DNA of 64,000 bases from Emiliania huxleyi CCMP1516. Taxonomy: Eukaryota; Haptophyta; Isochrysidales; Noelaerhabdaceae. The notes beneath the pieces were generated by a model, which saw only the letters and a program-made list of their open reading frames with translations, had not been told where the DNA came from and searched no databases. The position numbers were made by a program, and so were the translations under genes. The stretch's first letter is position 1. Every line of letters starts with the position of its first letter. Location: NCBI RefSeq assembly GCF_000372725.1, contig NW_005202427.1:610995-674994 (forward strand), in the 5' to 3' direction. Positions 28,535 through 38,818 of the stretch are shown here, piece by piece.

Positions 28535-29968
28535 CTAAGCCTCCGGAGCCGTCTTTTTGGAGCCAAAGCATCCGCATGCACCGCCGCCGCCGCCGCCGCC
28601 GCCACCGCTCTCGCCGTTTGTGGCCTTTTGCGCCTTTGCCGGCTTGACCTTCTTCTCTTTGGGCGCCTTTGCGCCCTTGACCTTCTTCTTCTTCTTCTTC
28701 TTCTTCATCGCCTTCTCAAGCTCCATCAGCAGGGCGTCCCTATCGCTAACCGTCGGCTCCTCGCCCTCCGCAGGCTCCCCATCCTCCTTGACCTCCTCTG
28801 GCTCCTTGGCCGCCGCCTTGAGCCTCTCAAGGTCGAACTCCTTCAGCGCCTCCGCCGCCTTGAACCAGTCCCAGCCCTTTTCGTCCACCAGCGGCTTGAG
28901 CGCAACGATCGCGAGCGGCTTGTCCAGCTTCTCGAGGTACGCAGCCGGGTCGTCCGCCGCAGCCTCGACCTCGCTGGCGCTGTCGAGAAACGCGGAGGCC
29001 GCAACGACGTTTTTCCACTCGAAGCCCTTCTCCTCCGCCGTCGGCCGGACCTTGTCGGCGACCTTGCTGATCGCCATCTTGCACGCGATCGGCGTGAAGC
29101 TCTCGGCGAACTTGAGCAAGAAGGCCCCAAAGTCCGCCTTGGCCTCGGTCACCTCCTCTGCGCTCTCCATCTCCGGCGCCATCAGCAAGATGTCCTCCCA
29201 CTCCAGGCCGCACTTCTCGACGTCCGCCTCGACGTCTGGCTTGATCTTGTGCAACTCCATCTTGACGGCGATGAAGGTGTAGTCCGCCGCGAGACCGTCC
29301 ACGAACTTGCCAAAGTCGGTGATGGCGTCCTTGAAGGTGGACAAAAATTCCTTGGACTGCGAGACCAGCTGCTTCGCCGCCTCAGCCTGCTGCTTGGCGA
29401 TCTCTGGGTCCTTGTCTGGGTTTTGCGGCATCTCGATCCGCGGAGGGTGGAACTTGCCGCCTTCGCCGCACACGAGCTGCATCGCCGCGCGCAGGTCCTT
29501 CCAGGTGAGGCCCTTCTCGATGATCTTCGCCTCCAGGTCGCCCTTCTTCGCGTGCAGCGCCAGCTTGATCGCGATGGGCACCGAGACGGCAGAGAGATTG
29601 GTGATGAAGCCCTGAAAGTCCATCAGCGCCGCCTTGATCTCATCCGGGTTCTGGAGCGTGTTGGAGACCAGCCGCACGCTGCTGATCACGTCGGTCCAAT
29701 CAAGTCCCTTATTGTACACGATCGGCTCCAACTTCCGCTTGCCCGCGTGCAGCGCCAGCTTGATGCCCATGACTATGCTCTTGGGCACGAACGCCTTGAT
29801 CGCGGCATTCGGGTCGGAGGCGATGGCGGTGATCTTCTTCACCGTGTCCATCTCGTCGAGCAGCGGCTTGAAGTCCTCCCATTCCAGCCCCACCTTGGCA
29901 AGGATGGGCACCATCTTGGGCTGCAGCTTCTTGATAGCCGCCTGGATCAGCTTCTGTTCCAACGACAT
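28535..29968 (-). CDS. Unrecognised protein with five to six ~58-residue helical repeats
   Basis: Intronless, 477 residues from ATG 29966-29968 (the frame reaches 30088, but MSLEQKL begins the well-composed part). Each repeat has a KGLxWxD core followed by an acidic/hydrophobic helix and a closing PIAIKLALH: KVGLEWEDF, NKGLDWTDV, EKGLTWKDL, KCGLEWEDI, EKGFEWKNV and a partial EKGWDWFKA. Repeat 3 carries a 50-residue Pro/Gln/Lys insert. The C-terminus is a Lys run, then a Gly run, then ACGCFGSKK, whose two Cys in a basic context could be acylated for membrane attachment. Composition is unusually balanced for this genome (many Lys, Glu, Ile), consistent with a highly expressed gene. I do not recognise the repeat family. 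Confidence 0.8.
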   Translation of the reverse strand: MSLEQKLIQAAIKKLQPKMVPILAKVGLEWEDFKPLLDEMDTVKKITAIASDPNAAIKAFVPKSIVMGIKLALHAGKRKLEPIVYNKGLDWTDVISSVRLVSNTLQNPDEIKAALMDFQGFITNLSAVSVPIAIKLALHAKKGDLEAKIIEKGLTWKDLRAAMQLVCGEGGKFHPPRIEMPQNPDKDPEIAKQQAEAAKQLVSQSKEFLSTFKDAITDFGKFVDGLAADYTFIAVKMELHKIKPDVEADVEKCGLEWEDILLMAPEMESAEEVTEAKADFGAFLLKFAESFTPIACKMAISKVADKVRPTAEEKGFEWKNVVAASAFLDSASEVEAAADDPAAYLEKLDKPLAIVALKPLVDEKGWDWFKAAEALKEFDLERLKAAAKEPEEVKEDGEPAEGEEPTVSDRDALLMELEKAMKKKKKKKKVKGAKAPKEKKVKPAKAQKATNGESGGGGGGGGGACGCFGSKKTAPEA

Positions 29969-30492
29969 GGCAGCGCGCTGGTCTGGCGGTGGATATGCTG
30001 TGCCTGAGGACAGAGAACGCTTGGGTGTGAGCGACCCGTGAGCGCAGGCTAGTGGCGAGTTGCGCATCTCCCCAGACGTGAGAGGCACACCAGCAGCGGA
30101 GGCTAGCGGTGCGCGCTCGGGGGCAAGGCCGCAAACCCGGTTGAGTTGTTGTAACGTCCGCAGAAGAAATCGATTTTCGTCCTGTTCCCGTTATGCCTGG
30201 CATAACGGTCTGCAAGGCTGATAAAATTCTTCATTTATTTTCTCATTTTGTGTTTAGGTATGTTGTTGTCAACAGTCAGGGAGAGGGTCAGGCAAAATAT
30301 CTTATCCTTTCGAAAATCGGTTGCAGAGACACCCCCCCCCCCCTCTCCCCCGCCTGTTTCCTTGATGGCGCTGTGAAAGGGAGGGTTTGTCATATAGGAT
30401 CCCGGCGGCCGATCCCAACAATTCGTCTCCGTGCGTCCCTCCCCACCCCGACCGGCCACCGCTCTATTGCTGGTTGGCGCGCAACGCATGTG
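29969..30492. promoter_or_regulatory. Divergent promoter region
   Basis: Separates the repeat protein (minus) from the K+ channel (plus). Contains an AT-rich patch near 30215-30270 (TTCATTTATTTTCTCATTTTG) and a C-run at 30330-30345. Promoter role inferred. Confidence 0.35.
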
Positions 30493-32080
30493 ATGGGGGA
30501 GGCGTCAGCCTTTGATGAGTCGGATGAGATGAGACCTCCGATGGGCGCCTTCATCAACCAGTATCTGCCGCCAGCCATCCAGCTACTCAGCAACTTTCCT
30601 GTCGAGAGCTACTACCTGCGGCGGAGGGTCGCGGGGAAACTCAATTTTAGGGACGCTGTCTATCGCTTCCTCGCTGACCCCATCTCGAGCCTGCCAGCGT
30701 ACATATATTCCTGGACGCTTCTCGCGCTCTCTTTTACGTCGGTCGTGACGTTTTGCATGGCGTCGGCGCGCTACTCCGCCATTCTAAAGGACGCCCTCAT
30801 CGAGTATGGCAGTGATAGTGCTGCGTTCGCGGCCTATATTGAAGGCAGATCGGTACAAGGCAGTTGGTTCGCGTGGGAGTGCTTCCTGGGTGGCGCGTTC
30901 ACCGTCGAGTTCATCGTCCGCATGGCGGCCTACACCGCAAAGGGCTGGCGCGGGATGATGTTCGACCCGATGCTGTGGGTCGACGCGCTCGCCCTCATCC
31001 CGCTGCTGCTCCGCATCGGGTGCATCGAGACCGCCAACGTCTACCACCTCTCTGCCGCAGAAATGCGCGCCTCCTTGCGCTATCTCCGCGCCCTCCGCCC
31101 CTCACTGCCCGACGGGGCGGTCGCGACGCCGCCGCAGGTACCTGCACAAATACAAGTACTATGACAAAGGCGGCGGGACTCTGATTAGCCTGAACGCGGC
31201 ATTCTCGTCGCTGCGGCTGCTTAGGACGACGCGCTTCATGGTGGGGACCAAGATCCTCATGCAGACTCTCCGCTCGTCCCTCACCGCGCTCATCATTCCT
31301 TCGTACCTCCTCTTCATGCTCGTGACCTTTTTCGGGACCATCCTGTTCGCCTTCGAGTACGACCCGTACGACTACGAGAACGGCTCGCGCGTGCAAGACG
31401 TCGGGTCGTCATGGTGGATGGTGCTGGTCACGATGACCACCGTCGGGTACGGCGACTACAGCCCGCAGAGCACCGCCGGCAAGCTCGTGATGGGCTTTAT
31501 CATGATCGTCGGCGTGACAATCATAGCGATGCCAATCGCGATTGTGGGTAACAACTTCTCGCGCGCGTGGGAGATGCGCACGCTGACGCTAATCTCGCAG
31601 AAGACTAAGGCTAGCCTGCTCAACAATGGCGGGTCGCCTGTTGACGTGGTCAAGGCCTTTGCGAAGTTTGACGAGAACGGCAGCGGGGCGTGCTCGTACG
31701 AGGAGTTCAAGCACGCCGTCACGCAGAAGCTGGGCCTCCGCCTGTCTGGCCACAGGCTGCGCTCCATGTGGCGGACGCTAGACACGGACGAGAGCGGACA
31801 TATCAAGTTCCGCGAGTTTGCCGCAGCGATGTTTCCCGAGGTTGAGGAGAATACCCTCAGCACATACCCGAGCGTGTGCAAAGACCAGTCGCTAGGGCCT
31901 AAGTCCACCGGCGAGGCCAGGTCTACGCAACCGGGCTCTTCTGCGCAGGCAACCACAGACACAGAACAGCGGCTACAGATGCTCGAGGTTGCAACGAATG
32001 CGCTAACCTCCCAGCAGCAGGCGCTCCAGCGCTCGATAGACGAGCTCATCGGCCTCCTCGTCGACAAAAGGGTGAACTAG
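30493..32080 (+). CDS. Voltage-gated K+ channel with two EF hands
   Basis: Exons 30493-31076 and 31138-32080, joined by a 61-base GC-AG intron, give 508 residues. Six membrane segments: S1 (YIYSWTLLALSFTSVVTF), S2 (WECFLGGAFTVEFIVRM), S3 (WVDALALIPLLL), S4 with spaced Arg (SLRLLRTTRFMVGTK), S5 (IIPSYLLFMLVTFFGTILF), and S6 (GFIMIVGVTIIAMPIAIVG). The pore has the K+ selectivity signature TTVGYGD. The cytosolic tail has two EF hands with calcium ligands in DENGSGACSYEE and DTDESGHIKFRE, then a coiled coil (QQALQRSIDELIGLL). Calcium-tuned Kv channels of this layout are common in protists. There is no N-terminal T1 domain. Confidence 0.9.
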
Positions 32081-32901
32081 CCGCCACTTCCGCATTTTTT
32101 CGCATTGACTTGGAGAGAGGATAGAGAGAGAAAAAGTGTTCCAGTCTTAGCAAGCAAAAAGGAGCACACACGACTTGGCAGGTCCGCACCAGCGACTGCC
32201 ACTCGCCTAACCATGCCTCGTCACAAGTGCCCTCCCAAATCGCGGACAGGCACACACACTCCGCCTTCTGCCGCGCGCGCCTTCTATGGACGTCCAGTGC
32301 AGCACCTAGGGGGAGAGAGGGGGTTTCTCGCCAGCCAGCGCAGCAGCGGCCAGCGCAGCGGCCGCCGGCGCAGCAGCCAGAGCAGCCGGTGCGCGGGCCT
32401 TGCGAGGCGAGTACTGCCGCCCGGCAGCCTTGAGGCGGCCAGGGGCCAGGCGGCAGTACTCGCTCGAACTTTGCGAGCCCTGCGCGCGCCGAGGCGCGCC
32501 CGGCGCGCGCCCTCCCGGCTGCCAGTAGGAGGCGGCGTAAGATGGCCATAGTACAGCCCTTGAGGAGGAGGAAGAGGCTGGCTGGCAGTGCTGTATGCCG
32601 CCGGGGGGCAGTTTTGGGGTGCTGAGTCGCGCCCAGGGGGCTGCAACGCGTCCGCAACCGGGACAACCCGCCCCCCCAGCCGAGGCCGGTCGAAGCCCAC
32701 TTGGACACAGCCATGAGGAGTCCTCTTGGTGCTCCTGGCGGCCGTTCAAAGCTCGGAAGCGCGCCGATGGGGGGTGGGTGTGTCTTGGCTCTTGCTTGCT
32801 CCTACCAGCTACCACACCGAGCGCCATCGGTGTCCGGACCGGCGTGCCCAACGGCAACGCAATGAGGGTCGGCCTGCACAAGGTCTGTGCCGCGGGCGCT
32901 C
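32081..32901. other. Intergenic region, no gene recognised
   Basis: Contains a strong hairpin: GCGAGTACTGCCGCC at 32408-32422 and its exact complement at 32449-32463, with a 26-base loop. A CAG/CGG-rich patch (32335-32400) precedes it. Nothing else supportable. Confidence 0.5.
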
Positions 32902-33134
32902 GGCGCCAACACTGGCAAGTGCAGTGTCACGCTCGCGCTCTGGAGCGGCTCACAATGGGGAACCCTCGGTTCCTATTCACTCGGTCCCCCGCAACGGAAG
33001 TGAGGCCTCGCTCCTAAGTCCTATTGGAACACTCCAACATCACTCAACTCTCAAGACGTTCGCATCAGATTTGCCTCGTGCATCCCACTTTTGAGGCGCA
33101 AAGCTATTTACTTTTGGGTCCTGTGGGCACCCTA
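32902..33134 (+). repeat. Dispersed repeat A, copy 2
   Basis: Same family as 10096-10280 in opposite orientation, ending GTGGGCACCCTA. It holds about 24 extra bases after CCAACATC that end in a second GCATC, which looks like an internal duplication or insertion. It lies 40 bases past the 3' end of the Sec20 gene. Confidence 0.7.
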
Positions 33135-33175
33135 GTGTGTCGCCTTCAGGGACGAAGAATAGAGCACTAAAGTCT

Positions 33176-34033
33176 TTACTCGCTGATGCAGGCACCGACT
33201 CGGTCCAGACCCTCGGGTACTTGGCAGGCGTCGTCGGCGGCGTGAGCCGTGTCCGCGTGCAAGTCGGGGCCGGGAGGAGCCCCGAAGAGCGAGAAGAGGC
33301 GCCATCCTGCGAAGCCTAGCCGCCGCTTTACAATGTAGAGCACGACGAGGCAGTAGAAGAAGAGGCCGGCTGCCAGCAGGATGCGGTCGGTGAAGTCGCG
33401 CCGCTTGAGACGGGCGAGTGCGCGGCGCGAGGCGTTGAGCGAGCCGACGATGGCGCGGTGCTCCTGCAGCGTGTCCTGCATCGATCTGCTCTGCGTGTTG
33501 AGTGAGCGCAGCGTCGCGTCCGACCGCTGCAGCTCCTCCGCCATGAGCTTCTGCGTCCGGCTCAGCGTCTCCGTCGTGTCGCGCGCCGAGGCGACGGCGA
33601 CGCGGTCCCCCAGCCCCTCTGGCCGGCCCGTGCCGCCCTGGTCGAGCGCGCCGTCCCCGCCACCCCGCCCGCCCATCAGCAGCTCGGCGCGGGCCGCTGC
33701 CTCCTGCTGCGGCCGCTGCGCCTGTACACGCGTGCCGAGCTCCCGCAGCGAGTCTGCGAGCCGGCCGCCCTCCGCCTGATGGCGCGCGACGCGGGCGCCG
33801 GCCTCCGCCTGGTCCGCGGGGATCTCGTGAGCACGGGCGAGCTCCGACAGCTCCTCCACGGCCTCGCTGTGCTGGCGCAGCTTGCGGCGGAGGAGCGGCG
33901 CCGCCGACTGCAGCTCAGCAAGCGAGAGCGGCTGCGCGGCGTTCCGCTCCGCGAGCCGCACCAGCTCTCGCAGCACCGTCTGCTCGAGCTGCACGAGGGA
34001 GAGGGAGCTCTCGGTGAATACGGCAGCAACCAT
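33176..34033 (-). CDS. Sec20/BNIP1-family Qb-SNARE
   Basis: 285 residues from ATG 34031-34033, no introns. The N-terminal half is helical (ELVRLAERNAAQPLS, SEAVEELSELA). The SNARE motif runs DTTETLSRTQKLMAEELQRS, SLNTQSRSMQDTLQEHRAI, then ALARLKRRDFTDRIL directly before a single membrane segment (LAAGLFFYCLVVLYIVKRR). This arrangement, including 'TTE.L..t..lMa.el..s' and 'KRR..TDR.l', is that of Sec20, which acts in Golgi-to-ER retrograde fusion. The short lumenal tail after the membrane segment is longer than usual and has no HDEL-like retrieval signal. Confidence 0.88.
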   Translation of the reverse strand: MVAAVFTESSLSLVQLEQTVLRELVRLAERNAAQPLSLAELQSAAPLLRRKLRQHSEAVEELSELARAHEIPADQAEAGARVARHQAEGGRLADSLRELGTRVQAQRPQQEAAARAELLMGGRGGGDGALDQGGTGRPEGLGDRVAVASARDTTETLSRTQKLMAEELQRSDATLRSLNTQSRSMQDTLQEHRAIVGSLNASRRALARLKRRDFTDRILLAAGLFFYCLVVLYIVKRRLGFAGWRLFSLFGAPPGPDLHADTAHAADDACQVPEGLDRVGACISE

Positions 34034-34312
34034 GCCGTCCCCGGGCGTTTTTTTTGCGCATCGGCGCAAGGCGCCCGTTTTGGCGGTGAACGAGCGAAAG
34101 ATATGTTTTCTATTTTTCAGCGCATTCTCACCAAAAAAGAACAGGCGCCTCCGTTTCGTTCACGTGTGTCCTCTTCCCTCGCTCTGCAGGCACCGGTGGT
34201 CCCCCGGGGGGGCTCAGTTGAAGATCGGTGAAAAAAGAAGAAAACCTCGACGCATCATCTGTAGTCGAGTATTCTTCCGGGCATCCACGCTGCTGTCGCG
34301 GGCCGTGATCCC

Positions 34313-34816
34313 ATGCGAATCCTCTTTGCCATCCTGCTTGTGCTCAGCACGCATGCACTGGTCCTTCCTTTCTCGCCCGCCAGCGCCAAACGCACGAGGT
34401 CTGCTACGCCCACGCTGGCCGCCAGCGAGGACGATGAGGAGGACTGTCCGAGCGACGACATCATCAACGCTGCTTACGCAAAGTGAACGCGGCACCTGAT
34501 CTCGGCTGACCTCGGCTGACCTCGGCTGATCTCAACTTCGGATCGCGGCACGGCGTGCAGGTCGCAGCCGCCGAGTCCGCCACCGCCACCGCCGCAGCCC
34601 GTCACGCGCGAGGGCGTCGAAGCCTTCAGGGAACGGGCGCGGCGCCGCACAGCAGGAGAGCCGGTGGAAGAATGGGCGTCGAACCTCGAGCGGGAGCCGC
34701 CGCCGGACCGCGAGCCGGTCCCTCCGACCGCCGAGCAGGCGGCAGCGGCAGACGCCCTCTTCGAGAAGCTCTTGAGCGACGAGGCGCCCGAGGGCTTTGG
34801 GGAGGGCTTGGAGTAG
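34313..34816 (+). CDS. Small signal-peptide protein, two exons
   Basis: Exon 1 34313-34482, GT-AG intron of 78 bases (34483-34560; contains three CTCGGCTGAC units), exon 2 34561-34816; 141 residues. It starts with a clear signal sequence (MRILFAILLVLSTHALVLP), followed by an acidic patch (EDDEEDCPSDD). A Pro-rich link and a charged helical region (REGVEAFRERARRRT, ADALFEKLLSDEAPEGFGEG) follow. The THALVLPFSP stretch after the hydrophobic core could also suit a plastid bipartite signal. No family recognised. It is divergent from Sec20, 279 bases away. Confidence 0.6.
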
Positions 34817-35727
34817 CGACTGTCTCGGACTCAGGTACTCTGACGACTCACAAGAGGTCGAATGAGGGCGCACACCGTTCTCCGTACACAATGTGGTGCG
34901 CGGCAAAATTCATATAGTGTGCGCCATATTGCATATATTTTACAAACACAAATGATGTGTCGGTAGAGTACACACGGCTCTTTACGGGGTGTGGAGGGTG
35001 AGTTGAACAGGGGTTGTGCGCCAAGCCCTCCTGCTCGGCTCCAGCGAGTAGACAAGTGTTACCATCAACAGAGGAGAAAGGATATGACCTCAGGGCTGCG
35101 CGATGTGACCAAGCGCTGGTAGCGTGGTTTAACCTCACACCCATGGTCTCACAGTGTGCCGGCAGTCGCCGAGCAGTGTCGCTCACACAAGCCGCAGCAC
35201 AAGTGACTGAGGGCCAGTGAGGGCGAGCCCATCGCTGTCACAGCTGTGGCAGCCGCACAGTAGGCTGTGTCAGCTGTGCAGAGTGTGGTGAGCAGCAGAG
35301 GAGCTGCTCTCCAGGCTTCTGGGTCGCAAAGAGCTGCATGCCACCGAAAGCGCTGTCGAGGTTCGCCGAGCGCGGCGAAATCGGGGGACACCGTCACCGA
35401 CGAGCGCGTTGGACTTTTCACTCCGGACAAAGACGGCCACACGCACACGAGCTGCGGCCGTGTCGCCGTCATAGCGGCGAGGCGCGGGACGGCGAGGTGG
35501 GTCGCGTCCCCCGATATTGTTGAACCCAGCATCCACACCCTTTACCCCTATACCGGTAAATTTTGCGATCGTGGTCCTCGAGCTCCGACTTGTGCAAAAC
35601 TCTCGCGATAGAGACTAGTGTGTAGTGAACGTATAGATGCACACGGAGACTCACACTGTCACTGACTCAAGAGAGTAACAGTTTAGCAATAGAGAAAAGC
35701 ACACACAGCGTGAAATCTGAAGACCAC
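34817..35727. other. Intergenic region, no gene recognised
   Basis: Frames in this stretch (for example 35149-35538 minus) lack domain or composition support. A GCTGTCACAGCTGTGGCAGC palindromic stretch lies at about 35232-35251. Confidence 0.4.
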
Positions 35728-37716
35728 TCAAGTGTCACAAGTCTCGGTGGGCTCGAGGCGGCTCAGCGCGCCCGACGGCTGCAGGAGGTAGCACCGGAGC
35801 GGAGCGCCTCCCTCCTCCGCCTGCGCCAGCGGCGGAGCCGGCGCAAGCAGCCGGCAGCCGGGGCCGGTCGCGATCGCGCGCAGCCGGACGCCCGCCGGCA
35901 CAGCCCACATCTCTACCAACTCACGGCGCGGCGCGTGGATGGCGAGGACGGCGCTTAGCCCGCCGCCCGGCGCGAGCGCGTCGAGCCATCCGCACTGCAC
36001 GGACCGGTACCCCTTCCACACGCGGAGCTGCACCAGCGTGGCCCGCTCGAGCAGCAGCACGCGGCCGAGCGAGTCGCTCGCAGCGACGTACCTAGAAGGT
36101 TCCCCCACGTTCCTAGACGGTTCCCCGACGGTTCCTGACGCTTTCTAGACGGTCGAGCGAGTCGCTCGCAGCGACGCACCTCTTGGTCGGGCCAGATAGG
36201 AACCTTCTAGGAACTTCTAGGAACCTTCTAGGAGCCTGCTAGGAGCCCTAGGAACCTGCTAGGAACGAACCTCTTGCGCGGGTCGGGCCAGACCGCCTCG
36301 AAGACGCGGCCGCCGTCGGACCAGGTGCGGACCGCCGCCTAGAAGGCTCCTAGAAGGTTCCTAGAAGGTTCCTGGAAGGCCGCCGTCGGACCAGAGGGCC
36401 GCCGCCTAAGCACACCGTGATCCCTTGAGCCGCCACCCTCCCCGCCGCTCCACCCTCCCCGCCGCCGCTCGTCCGCCGTCTCTGGCGCGCCGGAGGGAGG
36501 GGCAGCGAGACGGGACGCGACGGTCGAGCCGACGGCGGCGACACGCCCGGCGGTCGCCTCGGGGAGGGAAGGAAGGGCCCGGGGGGGGGGGGGGGGGGGG
36601 CGTTAGGAGGGCCCGCCACCGACCGGCTATTGGGTCGTGGTGTCCGCTGCTATCGGCTTGCCACCGACGGCTATCGGCGGTGCGCAGCTCCCGGCTCGCA
36701 TCTCCCGGCTCGCCTCGAGGGAGGAGGCGAGGGCGGGCGACTTTGGCTCGATGGACTCGGTGACGAGGGAGGAGAAGAGGGAGAGGGCGCCCGAGCCTAG
36801 AAGGCTTCCTAGAAGGTTCCTGGAGGCTCCGAGAGTGCTCCTCCTTCGCCCAGAGGCCGCCAAAGCCTAGAGAAGAGCCGAGCGCAACCGCGGCGACACG
36901 GCCAGACGTCGCCTCCGTGGCGGCGGCCTGCACCTTCGTGGCGGCAGCGGCGGCGTCCGCGTCGGCGGCGGCCGGCGGCGGCGCCTCTGCTGTGGCGACG
37001 GTGACGAGGTGGAGTTGCAGAGAGGCGCCGTCCGTTAGCGTGAGCCCGAGCGAGGGCGGCTCCCTCCCTCTCTCCGCCTCGCCGCGGCCGCCCTTGAGCG
37101 CGGCGTCAACCTCGAGGGGCGGAGAGGGGAGCTGCCCGCCGCTCGCCACGCCGACCCAGCCGCCGCCCGACGGCCGCTCCCCGACGCTGAGCAGGCGGAA
37201 GCACGCGGCCAGCCGCTCGGTCGCCACCCTGCCCCCCCGCCCCTCCCCGCCGCTTGCGAGTCGGCTCGTGAGAGCCTCGCCGAGCGTCGCGGCGCAGACG
37301 TGGCACAGCGCGCCGCCCGCCCAGAGGCAGAGCAGCGTGCCGCCGTCGGCGTCGCAGCCGCCGAGCGTCTGCGCCGCCAGCTGCACGAGCGGCGAGTTGT
37401 GCAGGTGCAGCCGGAGCAGCCGCGAGCCGTCGCTCGACCACACAGCGAGAGCGCCGCTGCGGTAGCCGACCACGGCCACGACGGCGGCGGCGGCAGGCAC
37501 GGTCAGGCAGACCACCGCGCTCGCGTGCTCGCCAGGGGCACGCAGGAGAGTCGGCGAGGTCGGCGCCTCGCGCCGCATAAGGACGACCACCTCGCCGCTC
37601 GCAAAGGCGGTGCAGGCGCCGTCGTGGCTGGCGGCGGAGACCACGTCCTCGGCGCCAGGATCGGCGCCGAGGAAGTGCGAGACGAGGCCGAGGTCGATGA
37701 TGTCCTCGACAAGCAT
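35728..37716 (-). CDS. RAB3GAP2 N-domain protein
   Basis: ATG 37714-37716, stop 35728-35730. Exon 1 carries GLVSHFLGADPG, VVAVVGYRSGALAVWSSDG, HNSPLVQLA: the WD-like start of the RAB3GAP2 N-terminal domain. Middle exons give LFSSLVTESIEPK and ASSLEASREMRAG. The end has VFEAVWPDPRKR joined to YVAASDSLGRVLLLE, VWKGYRSVQCGW and VEMWAVPAGVRLRA, the most conserved core of the family (DSLGRV.L.D, R.WKGYRdAQ.GW). RAB3GAP2 pairs with RAB3GAP1 to act on Rab3 and Rab18. This gene ends right after the N-domain, about 500 residues, against roughly 1,390 in animals, so the C-terminal half is absent. Introns include duplication types at 36092-36270 and 36339-36405; a poly-G tract (36582-36600) lies in another. 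Confidence 0.8.
36092..36270 (-). other. 179-base compound tandem-duplication intron
   Basis: Two different exon pieces are duplicated in series: AGCGAGTCGCTCGCAGCGACG (about 36067-36088 and 36155-36176, period 88) and CTCTTG..GGTCGGGCCAGA (36179-36196 and 36270-36292, period 91). CCTAGAAGGTT-type filler separates each pair. The GT-AG intron that restores RKR-YVAASD is 179 bases, the sum of both periods. Confidence 0.75.
36339..36405 (-). other. 67-base duplication intron, CCTAGAAGGTT type
   Basis: Copies of GGCCGCCGTCGGACCAG at 36308-36324 and 36378-36394 (period 70) flank the filler. The intron ends at AG|GC in each copy; its length (67) differs slightly from the period because the first copy has a small indel. 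Confidence 0.5.
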
Positions 37717-38394
37717 GCCCAGCGAAGTGGACTGTGGTCGTTCGCACGCTTTTCTTTTTTCATGACTTCGCCGCACCGGTGAATGAACGAGCCAGCGTGC
37801 GAGGAGAGCGGCATTGTGCACGAAGCTAAGTGCATTGCCGTTCTTACCGGAGTCGCTTAGGCGGCTCCGGCCGGTGGTTTGCCTGTGTTAGTGCCACAGC
37901 ACGCGCCTGCGGCCCCACCCAGCTTCGGCTGAGCCTGAGGGCTGACAAGCTGCCGAGCCCAAATCACTGTGAGAGTCGTGATTTCTTGTTGGTTTTCAAA
38001 ATCTCTCCCCCAGTCCGCACCTGTGTCGAGTCTGTGTCTGCTGCGAGAAATAAATAAACAAAGAGTCGTGAACATCCAAAATCCAAGTGCTCCGAATCGC
38101 AAACATAGAAACCCAAACACACACAGCCACGTGGGATAGGAGAGCAGGAGGAGAAAGGAGGTCGGCAGAACTTCAAGGTACAAGGACGCACGAGCGAGAA
38201 TAACATAAAAAATAAAATCAAACGGTCACACACTCGATCGCCGTGCAAAGCTCGCTTCCGAGCTCTCACGCCGCGCGTAGGGCCCCTAGGGGCCTAGAGA
38301 ACACAACCCCCCTCTCCCTTTTGTCCCAGTAAGCTAATAGTACAAACGGTCAAACTCTGAGACGAGAAGGGATCTGCTGCGAGAGAGAGTTGTT
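37717..38394. other. Intergenic region with dispersed repeat D copy
   Basis: Bases 37942-38007 match 913-980. The following 250 bases are AT-richer (AAATAAATAAACAAAG, AAAAAATAAAATCAAAC) and non-coding. Confidence 0.55.
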
Positions 38395-38719
38395 ATGATG
38401 CTCCACCGCCGCCGCTCCACCGCCGCCGCTCCACCGCCACCGCCTCTGGGCGCGGGCGCGGGCGCGGCTGACGGCGCGGCGACGACGAGCAGCTTCGAGC
38501 AGGTGCGCCGCCCCTCCCATCCCCCGCTCTCTCACGCGTCCGTCTTGACACACACAGGTGAGGGACCGCCCACGCCCCGGGGTCGGTGGCGAGGGTTGGT
38601 GGTAAGATAGTCGTGGGTGGCGAGCAGTGCGTACGGGGTAGCCGCCACTGCCTGCCTCACAAGGGCGGGGCTGTCCCGGAAAGTGAGAAACGCCGGGCAG
38701 CGTGGTGCACGACTTCAAC

Positions 38720-38818
38720 CTAGCACCACACTCCTCTCCTTAAAATCCCTGTGTGGTGGCGGCGTGCCGTCCTCCCATCCCTCCCTTGGGTTGACTGCTT
38801 TCTTTCTTTCTTTCTTTC
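38720..38818 (-). repeat. Dispersed repeat F, copy 1
   Basis: The reverse complement (AAGAAAGAAAG, then CAACCCAAGGGAGGGATGGG and AGGACGGCACGCCGCCACC, ACACAGGGATTTTAAGGAG) matches 54463-54570 and 54674-54765, with a partial match at 19735-19785. Confidence 0.75.

Noticed and set aside
28628-30007. 459-residue plus frame opposite the KGLxWxD repeat protein
   Set aside because: Antisense mirror of a gene with strong codon bias; Leu/Arg-rich translation without domain.
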